The notes: generated by a model from the letters alone, not told the origin. A DNA stretch of 64,000 bases from Rahnella aquatilis CIP 78.65 = ATCC 33071 (GCF_000241955.1 NC_016818.1:3534001-3598000); one strand, 5' to 3'; positions 1 through 8,801 are shown, counted from the stretch's first letter. Numbers and translations are program-made.

Positions 1-2
1 AC

Positions 3-1667
3 TGGCAGGCATACAGCATCACGCAGATCGCCAAATCGATCGGCGTGAGTACCAACACGCTGTATTCATGGCGGCGCCGCGATAAGTGGGACGAATCCAC
101 AGCGCTGGAGCGCGTACAGGATCGGATGCAGGTGCGGTTATTACGTCTGACAGAGAAGCCAGACCTGACGGCGCATGACTTTAAAACCATCGACCTGTTA
201 ACGCGCCAACTGGTACGGATGGAGCGCGAAGAGCGCCACAGCGAAGAGAAAGGCCGCGAGAAGAAGCAAAAAAACCACTTTACCGAAGAGCAGATCGGGG
301 ATCTGCGCGCCCTGGTACTGGATTCGCTCTACGAACATCAAAAACGCTGGTACAAACAGCGCGAACGCCGCAACCGCTTTATTCTCAAATCGCGCCAGAT
401 TGGTGCCACCTGGTACTTTGCACGCGAGGCGCTGTTACGGGCACTGGAAACCGGCAACAACCAGATCTTTCTGTCAGCCAGCCGCGCCCAGGCGTTCCAG
501 TTTAAGAAGTTCATCCAGCTACTGGCGGCGCAAGTAGGCGTTGAGCTGAAAGGCGGCGACGCAATCACCTTGAGCAACGGCGCAACGTTTTACTTTCTCG
601 GCACCTCAACAGCGACGGCACAGAGCTACACCGGGGATCTGTATCTGGATGAAGCATTCTGGATCAGCAATTTCCTCAACCTGCGCAAAGTCGCGGCAGG
701 CATGGCAACCCATGAAGGGCTGCGCCGCACCTACTTTTCCACGCCATCCAGTGAAGAGCATGAAGCATACGCATTCTGGACTGGCGACCTGTTCAACAAG
801 GCAAGGCCCAGAGCGGAAAGGGTTGAGATAGACATCAGCCACAAGGCGCTGAAAAACGGCAGGCAGTGCGGGGATGGGATCTGGCGGCAAATTGTCACCA
901 TTGAAGATGCGGTAAAACTTGGCTTTAACCGGGTGAAGATCGAAACCATCAAGGCAGAAAACTCGCCAGAAGATTACGACAACCTATACCGCTGCCGCTT
1001 CGTCACCGTAGGGGAGCGGGCCTTTAACTACAACGCCATGATCGGCTGCTGCGTTGACGGTTTCAACGATGATGTTTGGCCCGACTGGAACCCGTTCGCG
1101 CCCAGACCAATAGGCGATCGCGGTGTATGGGTTGGCTACGACCCCAACGGGGGAAGCGGTAACGGTGACTCTGCCGGGCTGGTCGTCATAGTTCCGCCAG
1201 CGGTGCCGGGTGGCAAGTTCCGCATCATTGAACGCGTCCAGCTTCGTGGAATGGAGTTTGAGGAGCAAGCAAAAGCCATTCAGGCACTGACGGAGCGTTA
1301 CAACGTCCAACACATCGCCATTGACGCCACGGGCATTGGTGATGCCGTCTGGCAATTGGTAGTCAAATTCTTCCCGCTTGCGGTGAAGTACCAGTATTCC
1401 GCCCCGCTCAAGCGCGCCATGGTACTTAAAGCGCTTATGCTGATCCGTGCCGGTCGTCTGGAAGTGGATGCGGGAATGCTGGATCTCGTCCAGTCATTTA
1501 TGACGGTTCGCAAGGTGCAGAAAGGCGGCGTTATGACCTACGTTTCCGACCGCAAACGCGGCAGCAATCACGGCGATCTCGCCTGGGCATCAATGACAGC
1601 TTTGTTTAACGAGCCGATCGGCAGCGAAAGCGGCGGCGGTAGTGACAGTTTTGTAGAGGAGTTTTAA
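3..1667 (+). CDS. P: P2-like phage terminase large (ATPase) subunit gpP, 5' end cut by window edge
   Basis: Packages phage DNA into the prohead: an ATPase motor with a nuclease domain that acts at cos. The frame is open to the left edge, so the true start is outside; the internal GTG at 45 is not the start, because the codons before it encode the helix-turn-helix that opens this family (SITQIAKSIGVSTNTLYSW). A basic linker with the conserved KKNHFTEEQI follows. Next comes the ATPase core, with the Walker A-like KSRQIGATW near residue 130 and Walker B in LYLDEAFW near 215. A C-terminal RNase H-type nuclease carries GYDPNGGSGNGD and IAIDATGIGD. The stop lies 2 nt before the portal gene, so both are probably one late operon. 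In P2 the genes also lie in the order P then Q, reading towards cos. Confidence 0.95.
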   Translation, partial: WQAYSITQIAKSIGVSTNTLYSWRRRDKWDESTALERVQDRMQVRLLRLTEKPDLTAHDFKTIDLLTRQLVRMEREERHSEEKGREKKQKNHFTEEQIGDLRALVLDSLYEHQKRWYKQRERRNRFILKSRQIGATWYFAREALLRALETGNNQIFLSASRAQAFQFKKFIQLLAAQVGVELKGGDAITLSNGATFYFLGTSTATAQSYTGDLYLDEAFWISNFLNLRKVAAGMATHEGLRRTYFSTPSSEEHEAYAFWTGDLFNKARPRAERVEIDISHKALKNGRQCGDGIWRQIVTIEDAVKLGFNRVKIETIKAENSPEDYDNLYRCRFVTVGERAFNYNAMIGCCVDGFNDDVWPDWNPFAPRPIGDRGVWVGYDPNGGSGNGDSAGLVVIVPPAVPGGKFRIIERVQLRGMEFEEQAKAIQALTERYNVQHIAIDATGIGDAVWQLVVKFFPLAVKYQYSAPLKRAMVLKALMLIRAGRLEVDAGMLDLVQSFMTVRKVQKGGVMTYVSDRKRGSNHGDLAWASMTALFNEPIGSESGGGSDSFVEEF

Positions 1668-1669
1668 AC

Positions 1670-2716
1670 GTGAGCCGCAAAAAGCAAAAGTTTCAGGCCA
1701 AACCGCAGCCGACTGCCAGCGAACAAACCGCAGGCATTGAGTCGTTCAGCTTTGGCGACCCCATTGCCATCACCGATCGAAGCATGTTACGCGATTGCAT
1801 GGAGTGCGCTGATAACGGCATATATTTCGAACCGCCGATCAGCCCCTACGGCATCGCCCGGATGTTTGATTCCACCGCCTATCATCAGTCACCGCTGGTC
1901 TTTAAGCGCAATGTGATCACATCGTGCTATGTTCCCCACCCGTTACTAAGCAGGCAGGAGATGAGCGCCTGGGTGCTTGATTACCTGGTGTTTGGCAACA
2001 ATTACATGGAAGTACGCCGCAACATGCTGGGCGAGCCTATTACCCTGAAACACGCACAAGCAAAATACACCCGGCGCGGCAGCGATCTTAAGAAAGAACA
2101 ATATTGGTTTATAACCCGTCGCGATGCGGATTACCCCTTCAAGCCCGGCAGCATCTGCCAGATAAAAAACCCCAGCATTCACCAGGAGATCTACGGTGCG
2201 CCGGAATATATGGCCTCACTCCAAAGTGCCATGCTCAACAATGAAGCCACCATATTCCGCCGTAACTACTACATTAACGGCAGTCATGCCGGGGTTATCG
2301 TTTATCTGACTGACCCGATCGCCAACAACAAAGACGTTGAGAGCCTTAAAAATTCATTGAAGGACGCACGCGGCGGGGGCGCATTTAAAAACCTGTTTGT
2401 TTACGCTGCGGGCGGGAAAAAAGACGGCCTGCAGATCATGCCGTTCAGCCAGATAGCAGCTAAGGATGAGTTTACCGGCATCAAGGATGCAACGCGGGAT
2501 GATATGCTTGCCGCGCATCGCGTTCCGCCTCAACTGATGGGGGTGATGCCAGGCAACGCTGGGGGGTTTGGTGACGTTGAGAAAGCCGCCCGCGTCTTCT
2601 CCATCAATGAACTGACGCCGATACAAGAGAGTCTGAAAGAGCTGAATGACTGGTTGGGCATTGAGGTGATCCGTTTTAACCCTTACGCCCTGGCAACCCC
2701 ATCAACAGCCGCCTGA
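1670..2716 (+). CDS. Q: P2-like phage portal protein gpQ
   Basis: Portal vertex protein, the dodecameric ring through which DNA enters the capsid and to which the tail is joined. Length is 348 aa, as expected for P2 gpQ. Recognisable family segments are IYFEPPISPYGIARMFDS near the N-terminus, NNYMEVRRNMLGEP, the NEATIFRRNYYINGSHAG region and MMGVMPGNAGGFGD-type sequence near the C-terminus (here LMGVMPGNAGGFGDVEKA). It starts with GTG two bases after the terminase stop, so translational coupling is likely. A rho-independent terminator and the cos-like site follow, as at the left end of the P2 map. Nothing looks truncated. Confidence 0.95.
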   Translation: MSRKKQKFQAKPQPTASEQTAGIESFSFGDPIAITDRSMLRDCMECADNGIYFEPPISPYGIARMFDSTAYHQSPLVFKRNVITSCYVPHPLLSRQEMSAWVLDYLVFGNNYMEVRRNMLGEPITLKHAQAKYTRRGSDLKKEQYWFITRRDADYPFKPGSICQIKNPSIHQEIYGAPEYMASLQSAMLNNEATIFRRNYYINGSHAGVIVYLTDPIANNKDVESLKNSLKDARGGGAFKNLFVYAAGGKKDGLQIMPFSQIAAKDEFTGIKDATRDDMLAAHRVPPQLMGVMPGNAGGFGDVEKAARVFSINELTPIQESLKELNDWLGIEVIRFNPYALATPSTAA

Positions 2717-2788
2717 CCATTCAAAAATATTGATACCTCACCCCGTCAGCGGGTGAGCGCAACCACCCCACAAACCAAACGCCATATA

Positions 2789-2820
2789 AGCCCCTCAGCG
2801 CCACGCTGACAGGGGTTTTT
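2789..2820 (+). terminator. Rho-independent terminator after phage PQ operon
   Basis: CCCCTCAGCG and CGCTGACAGGGG form a two-part stem with a 3-nt loop and a small AC bulge, followed by TTTTTCTTTT. It lies 70 bp after the portal stop on the same strand. Confidence 0.75.
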
Positions 2821-2927
2821 CTTTTGCACCCCCTGACCTGACCACCACGCAACCGCATCAAAATAGAGCCGCACAAGCGGGAAAACGGGCGCAAACAAAT
2901 GCACCCTCCTTACCCCCTCAGCGCGCG

Positions 2928-2946
2928 ATGGTTCCCCCGCCTCGCC
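2928..2946. other. Putative P2-type cos site
   Basis: On the minus strand this 19-mer reads GGCGAGGCGGGGGAACCAT. From memory the P2 cos overhang is GGCGAGGCGGGGAAAGCAC, and 16 of 19 positions agree. It sits between the portal gene and the replication end of the phage, exactly where cos lies in P2. The surrounding gene-free stretch (2821-3080) shows nothing else I can name. Confirmation would need the phage ends to be mapped. Confidence 0.75.
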
Positions 2947-3080
2947 CGCACACAGATCCCCCGTCTTTTTGTGCAATCTTGCAGATCACGGCAGGCCGCG
3001 CCGCGTCTGGGCTAAGTTGACAAAAGTACCATCAAAAAAATTGTGCATTTAGATGCAGATTTGCGCGGTGATTTTTCCAG

Positions 3081-3106
3081 AAAAAAAAAGCCTGTTTCCA
3101 GGCTTT
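3081..3106 (-). terminator. Rho-independent terminator of the small phage gene
   Basis: AAAGCCTG-TTTC-CAGGCTTT forms a perfect 8-bp stem. Read on the minus strand it is followed by a run of T. It lies 15 bp beyond the stop of the 102-aa minus-strand gene. Confidence 0.8.
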
Positions 3107-3120
3107 AAATAAAACTATTT

Positions 3121-3429
3121 TCAGAACGGAAATGAGGGTGACAATGTTTCAAAATTGTTTCCAACCCAACTTTTCACTGCCAGAGTGCTTTGAACATCAC
3201 TCGGCAGATAATCATGGATCATCCACTCACAAATCTGCCTTGTACGAATTGTTAAATCAGCATTATCTTTCCCATGAAGGGCATTAAGAAAATAAAGCAC
3301 TTCATATTTTTCATTGCGGCTGAAACGCTTGCTATCGGAAATAATGAGATTTGGGTTATCACCCGCAGACCTCGCGTGATTTACATACTCATGTCCGTAG
3401 AGCAAATCGCTTTCTTTCATTTGTGGCAT
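3121..3429 (-). CDS. Unknown 102-aa phage protein in the tin/old accessory slot
   Basis: I do not recognise this protein. It is 102 aa, soluble by appearance, with no signal peptide or membrane segment. The central YEVLYFLNALHGKDN and the C-terminal ICEWMIHDYLPSDVQS stretches look like amphipathic helices. The start at 3429 is supported by AAGGAGTT just upstream. The gene has its own terminator and is visibly more A+T-rich than the neighbouring replication gene. Its place between cos and gene A is where P2 carries tin and old, and where P2-like phages often carry superinfection-exclusion or antiphage cargo. A role in phage exclusion is therefore a guess from position only. About 100 bp of gene-free sequence separates it from gene A. 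Confidence 0.7.
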   Translation of the reverse strand: MPQMKESDLLYGHEYVNHARSAGDNPNLIISDSKRFSRNEKYEVLYFLNALHGKDNADLTIRTRQICEWMIHDYLPSDVQSTLAVKSWVGNNFETLSPSFPF

Positions 3430-3537
3430 TTTAACTCCTTAGCTGCTGTGTAAAATCATCTGCCCAATGGGCTGAGCCAGCATAATACTCAACCGGTAAT
3501 TCATTAAATGCCCTGATGTTTTTTTATGTTCTACATC

Positions 3538-6045
3538 TCAATTTACGTGCTGCAGTTTTCTAATGCTGTTAAACCGCTGCAATAAGTTTCGCGCGCGCGT
3601 CCCGTAATCAGGTTTGCTCTGCCGGACGTTCCCACAGTGATCAACCTGGTAGAACTTCCCTCCGATATTTACAACATGCCCAGCAGCCAACCGGCGCAGG
3701 ACATGCGGAGACAACTCCCAACCAATTGAGTGGGCGTATTTACTGAGATTTGAAACAAGTTCGTCCGCCGCCTGGGTAAATGACTGTTCTCCTTTAGTTT
3801 TTTGGCGCGGAGTTGTGGACGATATTTGATGATTCCGCCGTTCTGGCGGGTGATTTCTCAACCTGCGGAGTAGCGCGCGCCGCGCTTTGTCGTCCATCCG
3901 GTCAAAATCGGGGATTTCTGGCGGTAATGTGCTGTCAATTTCATCAACAGGGGGAGCGTTAACGGCCTCATTTTTGGCTATTTCTTGCTCTCCCGTAGAG
4001 TTATTGACAGAACTCCAAGGGACGGCGGGGCCGTCCTGAAATGCAGAAGCCTCCACGGCTGACACGCTGCGCGCGTCGCCTTTGGTGGCTTGTTTGATAC
4101 GTATCTTCCACTTAACCAGGCGCGTACAGATAAGGGAAACCTCCCCCAAAAGCGGAGAGAAAACACCGAAAATCTTTTTTGGGTTTTCGCCGTAGTCGTT
4201 TTGTTCTTCGGCTTCTTCATAGGCGATCCGTACCGTGTATAGTTCGCGCGGTATCAATACACCGCCTTGCCTGGTGATATAGCTGGCGAAACAGCCCACA
4301 TCAGCAGCCGCAAGCACAGCATCCATGGCTGGATCAGCGAGCATCTGAGCGCCGCGCTTGAACGTACCGGCTTCTTTCTGGATGTTTTCCAACTGATTAT
4401 TGAGCTTGCGCAGCTCACGCCACACCGTCACCGGTGGCTGACCGAATGGCTGGAACTGGCGGATACAGTGCTGAGAAGCCCACGCCATAGCGTATTTGGC
4501 GGTTTCTTTTAAAGGTTTCCCCGTTTCATCATCCAGTTCACCGGCCAGCGCATAACCATCAATATTTTTACTGATGTACTTCGCAACATAGGCGGTAGCA
4601 CTGCCTTTCGCCGGGTCCATTTTCTTGGCTTTAAAACGCGCGCCGGTATTCCGCCCCAGCTCTGTGCGGTCTTCTTTTGTGAAGTAATCGCGCAGGATCT
4701 CAATAGTCTCTTTGACCTCATCAGGCGGCATGAATAACAGGGCGTGCCAGTGCGGCGTTGCATCGTGATGAGGCTCTGCAACCCGGAAACCATACGGACG
4801 AAGGCCACGGCGTTTTAATGCAGACGTAGCACGGCCCCATACTTTGCATAAATATTGCTGAGCCTGGCGCGGTGAAGCGTGTGACCATTTGGGGTTTTGA
4901 TGCCCGCTGTGGATGTTGCTGTGATATCGGGATGGACAGGTGATGGTAAGGAATACCCCTTCATCCCCCCGATCTATAGCGACGAACTCAACGCCTTCCA
5001 TGCGGGCCATTAATTCATGGCGCCGGATCGCCGGATTGCTTACGCTGGCATTCACCATATTTTCCAGTGAGGCCACGTTGCCATCTTCGTCAACCAATTC
5101 ATGAGCCTTGAAGAAATCACGGTTTTTTCGGCGCTGTTCCTGCCACTGGTTTAAGGCGTCAAAACTCACATAAGGCATCCGCTTTTTATGGATCACGCCG
5201 ATGGCACGAAACAGGTTTTCGCGCCATTCGCAGCGCATACGCCAAAGTTTCCGCCCCCACCAATCAGGTGAAGTAATACGCAGGATTGAAGAAAACACGC
5301 TGAGCCGATCAAGCGTGCAACGCCATAACGGTGGGGTTACTCGCAGTCCAAACACCTCATTTCCAAGATGGCGATAGAGCCAGAAAAGATCATCATCTTT
5401 AATTGTTGCCGGGGTGGCCTTGAGGGCATTGCATTCAGTTTCAAACATTTCGGCCACGCGGCTGGCGATCTGATTCGCGGCGGTAAGCACTTCGCGTTTG
5501 CTGTATTCCGCCAAATGCGTCCAGCGTGTACGCCAATACGTCACCAGTTCTGATGAGCTGGCATCACGCGCAGTCTGGTGCGCGCGCACGGCTTCCAGAC
5601 GCAGCAATGCCTTTTTCACGGTACCCATGAAAAAGGCATTGATGTGTCTTTCTTCTCTATTTTTTCTCAGCCAATCGATTTTCTGCCGGTATACCTCACG
5701 GATGAAAAAAGGCTGTTCAGCAAGGCGCTGCTCAATACCAGCAGGGCTGTCAGCCCATTGCCTGGAGTCATCAAAATACTGCTCCCGAATCACTGACATA
5801 TAGTCATGACGGAGTAGCAAACTGGTATTGTCAGGTTCGCGAAATTCTAATATCCGCACCTGTTCTGCAAAGCTGACTTTGTCGCTGGGTTTCCATATTC
5901 CTGAGCGCTTAATCAGGCGGGTAAGATGATCGTCAACCAGCGGATGAACTGGCATTTCATCCGCTGTAATTTCATCAGAGGCAGGCGCGTCATAATAGGC
6001 GGAAATTGCCAGGCGCGGCGCGTTCCAAGGGTAAGCCCAAATCAT
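3538..6045 (-). CDS. A: P2-like replication initiation endonuclease gpA (HUH rolling-circle)
   Basis: Starts rolling-circle replication by nicking the phage origin and joining covalently to the 5' end. Length is 835 aa, somewhat longer than P2 gpA (about 760 aa). The HUH metal-binding motif is in HHDATPHWHALLF near residue 431. The paired catalytic tyrosines are in TAYVAKYISKNI near 485-490 (Y-x3-Y), the arrangement known for gpA. The N-terminal half (MIWAYPWNAPRL onwards) and a long, less conserved C-terminal part with charged and proline-rich stretches complete it. The ATG at 6045 follows GAGAGGGG and lies 11 bp after the stop of the cytosine methylase gene, so it is probably the last gene of the early operon. 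In P2 the origin lies inside gene A; I cannot point to it here. Confidence 0.93.
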   Translation of the reverse strand: MIWAYPWNAPRLAISAYYDAPASDEITADEMPVHPLVDDHLTRLIKRSGIWKPSDKVSFAEQVRILEFREPDNTSLLLRHDYMSVIREQYFDDSRQWADSPAGIEQRLAEQPFFIREVYRQKIDWLRKNREERHINAFFMGTVKKALLRLEAVRAHQTARDASSSELVTYWRTRWTHLAEYSKREVLTAANQIASRVAEMFETECNALKATPATIKDDDLFWLYRHLGNEVFGLRVTPPLWRCTLDRLSVFSSILRITSPDWWGRKLWRMRCEWRENLFRAIGVIHKKRMPYVSFDALNQWQEQRRKNRDFFKAHELVDEDGNVASLENMVNASVSNPAIRRHELMARMEGVEFVAIDRGDEGVFLTITCPSRYHSNIHSGHQNPKWSHASPRQAQQYLCKVWGRATSALKRRGLRPYGFRVAEPHHDATPHWHALLFMPPDEVKETIEILRDYFTKEDRTELGRNTGARFKAKKMDPAKGSATAYVAKYISKNIDGYALAGELDDETGKPLKETAKYAMAWASQHCIRQFQPFGQPPVTVWRELRKLNNQLENIQKEAGTFKRGAQMLADPAMDAVLAAADVGCFASYITRQGGVLIPRELYTVRIAYEEAEEQNDYGENPKKIFGVFSPLLGEVSLICTRLVKWKIRIKQATKGDARSVSAVEASAFQDGPAVPWSSVNNSTGEQEIAKNEAVNAPPVDEIDSTLPPEIPDFDRMDDKARRALLRRLRNHPPERRNHQISSTTPRQKTKGEQSFTQAADELVSNLSKYAHSIGWELSPHVLRRLAAGHVVNIGGKFYQVDHCGNVRQSKPDYGTRARNLLQRFNSIRKLQHVN

Positions 6046-6056
6046 TTAAGCCCCTC

Positions 6057-6971
6057 TCAACCCTGCTGATTAAGCGCAGTGATAATTTGGGCCATTGCCT
6101 GTGGTGGAACAGCATTACCAGCCATATGAACAGCCATCTTTGATGTTTTTGGCCGGTGGTAATCTTTCGGAAAGCTCATTGCAGCCATCACCTCGTCAAC
6201 GCTGATCATCCTCATGCGAGTGCCATCCACTATTGCCCAGCGGTCACGCGTTGTTATGGTGCCAATTGGCCGATCAAGTGAACGCCCATTCTTCGTGCTG
6301 CCGTAATAGCTGATCAGGAACCGATCGCCAAACTGTTTACGGCCATTTGTAATGCGCTCAAGTGTCGCAACGGCACGGCCAGGCTTATTCACCATTGACC
6401 AAGCGCCTGCGTTCAGGTCAAGAAAGGTGCTTGCCGCTACGTGTTCATATTTTGGAAGCCTAAGAAACAGCGGGGCTTTACTTCTGGTACATACGATGAA
6501 CATGCGCACTCTGTTTTGAGGAACACCCAAATCAGCACAATCAACAATGTGTGGCGCAAGTTGATAACCAAGGGCATTCATAGCTGCTGACCATGCTGGG
6601 TAAAGCGACCATTCAAGAAATTCAGGGACATTTTCTATAATGGCTTTGAGGGGCTGATGAAACTCCAGAGCAGACACAACGGCCCAAGCGGTTGACCGGC
6701 TTGCGTCATGCTGAGGGTTGCCCGATTTTTTTCCACGGGCTTTGCTGTGCCCCTGACAGCAGGGGGAGGCAATCAGCAGATCGTGGGCTGGTACTGCTGA
6801 CCAGTCCGCCTGGTGCAAATCCTGACAAACGTGGTGCGCACCGGGGTGGTTCAATGCGTGAATGTCCACCGCATCACGCCAGTGATTACCTGCCCACACC
6901 ACTTCAATACCGGCCATACGGGCGCCGGCTGATGAACCACCGAATCCTGAAAATAAATCTATCGCTTTCAT
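6057..6971 (-). CDS. Phage DNA (cytosine-5) methyltransferase, Dcm-type
   Basis: Transfers a methyl group from S-adenosylmethionine to C5 of cytosine. It is 304 aa, a compact phage form. Motif I is IDLFSGFGGSSAG (residues 4-16) for cofactor binding. Motif IV is SPCCQGHS, with the catalytic cysteine taken to be C72; the usual PPCQ is PCCQ here. Motif VI is ENV at 113-115. Motifs IX and X are PIGTITTRD and HMAGNAVPP. The start overlaps the stop of the adenine methylase by 4 nt (ATGA), so the two are coupled. No restriction endonuclease is nearby, so protection of phage DNA from host restriction is likelier than a restriction-modification pair. Target specificity cannot be read from sequence. 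Confidence 0.92.
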   Translation of the reverse strand: MKAIDLFSGFGGSSAGARMAGIEVVWAGNHWRDAVDIHALNHPGAHHVCQDLHQADWSAVPAHDLLIASPCCQGHSKARGKKSGNPQHDASRSTAWAVVSALEFHQPLKAIIENVPEFLEWSLYPAWSAAMNALGYQLAPHIVDCADLGVPQNRVRMFIVCTRSKAPLFLRLPKYEHVAASTFLDLNAGAWSMVNKPGRAVATLERITNGRKQFGDRFLISYYGSTKNGRSLDRPIGTITTRDRWAIVDGTRMRMISVDEVMAAMSFPKDYHRPKTSKMAVHMAGNAVPPQAMAQIITALNQQG

Positions 6972-7903
6972 AACACCTCTCCCCCAGCAAAGGCTCCGCC
7001 TTCAACCATTTCGTTATAAGTCGCATCTCCCATCGCGGGCCCGCAGTCTGGGCAGCTCCCGCCACCGGCCCGATCACAACCAGGGCACACCTTAAGTACG
7101 CCGATCACTTCTTTGGCCTTATGGCGGTTCCCCGCATCAGTACTTACAGAGCGCTGAACGTTGATTTCATGGAGCTTGAACGGGCGGTATATTTCGCGGG
7201 TGGCGGCGGTGTCGCTATTTGAGATCACTACCAGAACGCCATATTTACGGTTTGCGGCCAGCAGGGAATTGACCAGTTGTTGATGATGGTCAGCGGTAAA
7301 GGAATGGGTATGATACTGGGTGAAGTTCGCCGTTTCACTTTCTGGCAGATATGGCGGATCACAGTAGATAACAGCATCGGTTCCAACCATCACAGCAACG
7401 GTATTCTGGAAAGAGCTGTGAAGGAAAATGGCCTTGGTATCGTTGGCCTTTTCAGCAAACTGCCGGATCTCTTCTTCTGGGAAGTAAGGCGCTGTTTTAT
7501 GTTTGCCGTAAGGTACGTTATAGCCACCCTTCTGGTTATATCTGCACACACCGTTATAGCCGTGACGATTCAGGTAGAGAAAGAGCGCGGATTTTTCCAA
7601 CCCACTGGCCTGAGAATTGAATATTTCGCGGTTGTCCTGGTAGGCGCTGGCGTTGTTATCTTCTTTGAACATCACCCTAGCCAGTGCGATCAGTTCATCA
7701 GTGTTGTCTTTTGCATGTTGGTACAGTCGGATCAGATCAGGGTTGATATCCGCCAAAATATACCGGCGATAATCGGTATTGAGGAACACAGCGGCGCCGC
7801 CAACGAAAGGCTCAATGAGGCAATCAGCCTTTGGCAGATGTGTTAACAAATCGGGCAGTACGCGAGTTTTACCGCCTACCCACTTCACGAATGGGCGGCT
7901 CAT
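6968..7903 (-). CDS. Phage DNA adenine methyltransferase (Dam-type) with C-terminal zinc-ribbon-like tail
   Basis: N6-adenine methyltransferase of the Dam/T4 class. FVKWVGGKTRVLPDL at the N-terminus is the cofactor-binding motif, followed by FVGGAAVFLNTDY and ILADINPDLI. The catalytic DPPY motif is in YCDPPYLP near residue 184. Length is 311 aa, against about 270 for E. coli Dam. The extra C-terminal 40 residues contain CPGCDRAGGGSCPDCG (about 273-288), two CxxC pairs that look like a small zinc ribbon. The gene overlaps its upstream neighbour and its downstream neighbour by ATGA each, making a tightly coupled cassette. GATC specificity is plausible from the family but not shown. A role in marking phage DNA is likely. 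Confidence 0.93.
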   Translation of the reverse strand: MSRPFVKWVGGKTRVLPDLLTHLPKADCLIEPFVGGAAVFLNTDYRRYILADINPDLIRLYQHAKDNTDELIALARVMFKEDNNASAYQDNREIFNSQASGLEKSALFLYLNRHGYNGVCRYNQKGGYNVPYGKHKTAPYFPEEEIRQFAEKANDTKAIFLHSSFQNTVAVMVGTDAVIYCDPPYLPESETANFTQYHTHSFTADHHQQLVNSLLAANRKYGVLVVISNSDTAATREIYRPFKLHEINVQRSVSTDAGNRHKAKEVIGVLKVCPGCDRAGGGSCPDCGPAMGDATYNEMVEGGAFAGGEVL

Positions 7904-8469
7904 AACATCGGTTCCTTATCGGCGATCAAATGCTGGAAGATGTGGGAAACATAGATTGATTTATGCACAGCATCATCAACGGCACAGCCTGGCTTCCCGT
8001 TAAATGCCAGATCTCGCGCATGATCAAACCCAATAAATTTGCCCAACTCACAAACGGTTTTTACATCTAAATCGGCCTCAGATTCCCATGGCACTGGCAA
8101 ACTTATCCGCTCATACGCAACGCGAAGGTGCGCAGCAACTTCTGCCCCCCAAACCTTGGTATATTCCAACCCAACCGGAAATTGATTATCTGAAATGAAT
8201 TGACTGAGTTGTAACAGAGCTTCGGAAAGGCAAGGTGATCCATTGCTTACCAACTCAGACCGCGATTCTGGATCCAGACGCAATAAGGTCTTAATCTCGC
8301 CGCCACTGACCTTGTCCCCATAATTCACAGAACTATCAATATCTACACGCGTGTAAAATCGCTTACCAGTGCAGCCGGTTGAAGGCTCAAAAAATACAGC
8401 GCCAATCGCCGCAATGGGTGAATTCCCCTTACGGCTTAACGTTTCCAGACTTAGCATTAAATGATTCAT
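7900..8469 (-). CDS. Phage 3'-5' exonuclease-family protein with missing catalytic residues
   Basis: This 189-aa protein resembles the phage/ExoVIII-like DEDD exonucleases that begin MxHLMxDLETxxxxPxAPIxxIGAVFFEP. The frame is clear here (MNHLMLSLET, then SPIAAIGAVFFEPSTG). The first catalytic aspartate is serine (S7), with E9 kept. The second motif, usually VWGNGxxFD, reads VWGAEVAAH, so its aspartate is absent. The third motif is GCAVDDAVH, keeping D165 and D166. The fold seems intact and the frame is open, but activity looks lost or altered. It is the first gene of the overlapping set with the two methylases, and its TGA overlaps the adenine methylase ATG. A binding or regulatory role would be inference. 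Confidence 0.8.
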   Translation of the reverse strand: MNHLMLSLETLSRKGNSPIAAIGAVFFEPSTGCTGKRFYTRVDIDSSVNYGDKVSGGEIKTLLRLDPESRSELVSNGSPCLSEALLQLSQFISDNQFPVGLEYTKVWGAEVAAHLRVAYERISLPVPWESEADLDVKTVCELGKFIGFDHARDLAFNGKPGCAVDDAVHKSIYVSHIFQHLIADKEPML

Positions 8470-8570
8470 ATAAACAATCCTGAATTTTGGATGAGTTAAT
8501 CCGCCGCCACTTAATAAAATGGCAACAGTGAGAAAAAGTTAATTAATGAAACGTGGTTTAGCGCTAGAAA

Positions 8571-8801
8571 TTAAAGCAACTTATTGAACAGAGAAATAAA
8601 TGAAGCAAATAAGCCTTTGTTTATCTTCTTCGTATAAACAAAAGGCTTACTCATACCTTTAATAAAGCGCACCTTATTCGGTTCTGGTTTAAAGAAACGC
8701 CCGTCAGGCGTTTCAATCCAGCCGTTAACGTGGCGGTGGTGCGTCACCTGACAGCCTTGCTTCAACAGGCTGGCAAGTGACGGATGCTGGTTTATATTCA
8801 T
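8571..8801 (-). CDS. Small phage early protein, possibly Fil (filamentation) family
   Basis: A 76-aa protein starting MNINQHPSLASLLKQG, with a central GWIETPDGRFFKPEPNKVR block, KGMSKPFVY, and a hydrophobic C-terminus. From memory this pattern resembles the small Fil-type proteins of P2/186-like phages, whose expression causes host filamentation; I give this with reserve. Its ATG overlaps the stop of the upstream small gene by one base (TAATG), so the two are coupled. It has lower G+C than the methylase genes. About 100 bp of A+T-rich, gene-free sequence separates it from the exonuclease-like gene. Confidence 0.7.
   Translation of the reverse strand: MNINQHPSLASLLKQGCQVTHHRHVNGWIETPDGRFFKPEPNKVRFIKGMSKPFVYTKKINKGLFASFISLFNKLL

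Noticed and set aside
3016..3032. CAAAAGTACCAT near cos matches in reverse at about 11705, close to the attachment end
   Set aside because: A 12-bp inverted match over 9 kb can arise by chance, and an attachment core should be a direct repeat with the other prophage end, which is not in the window.
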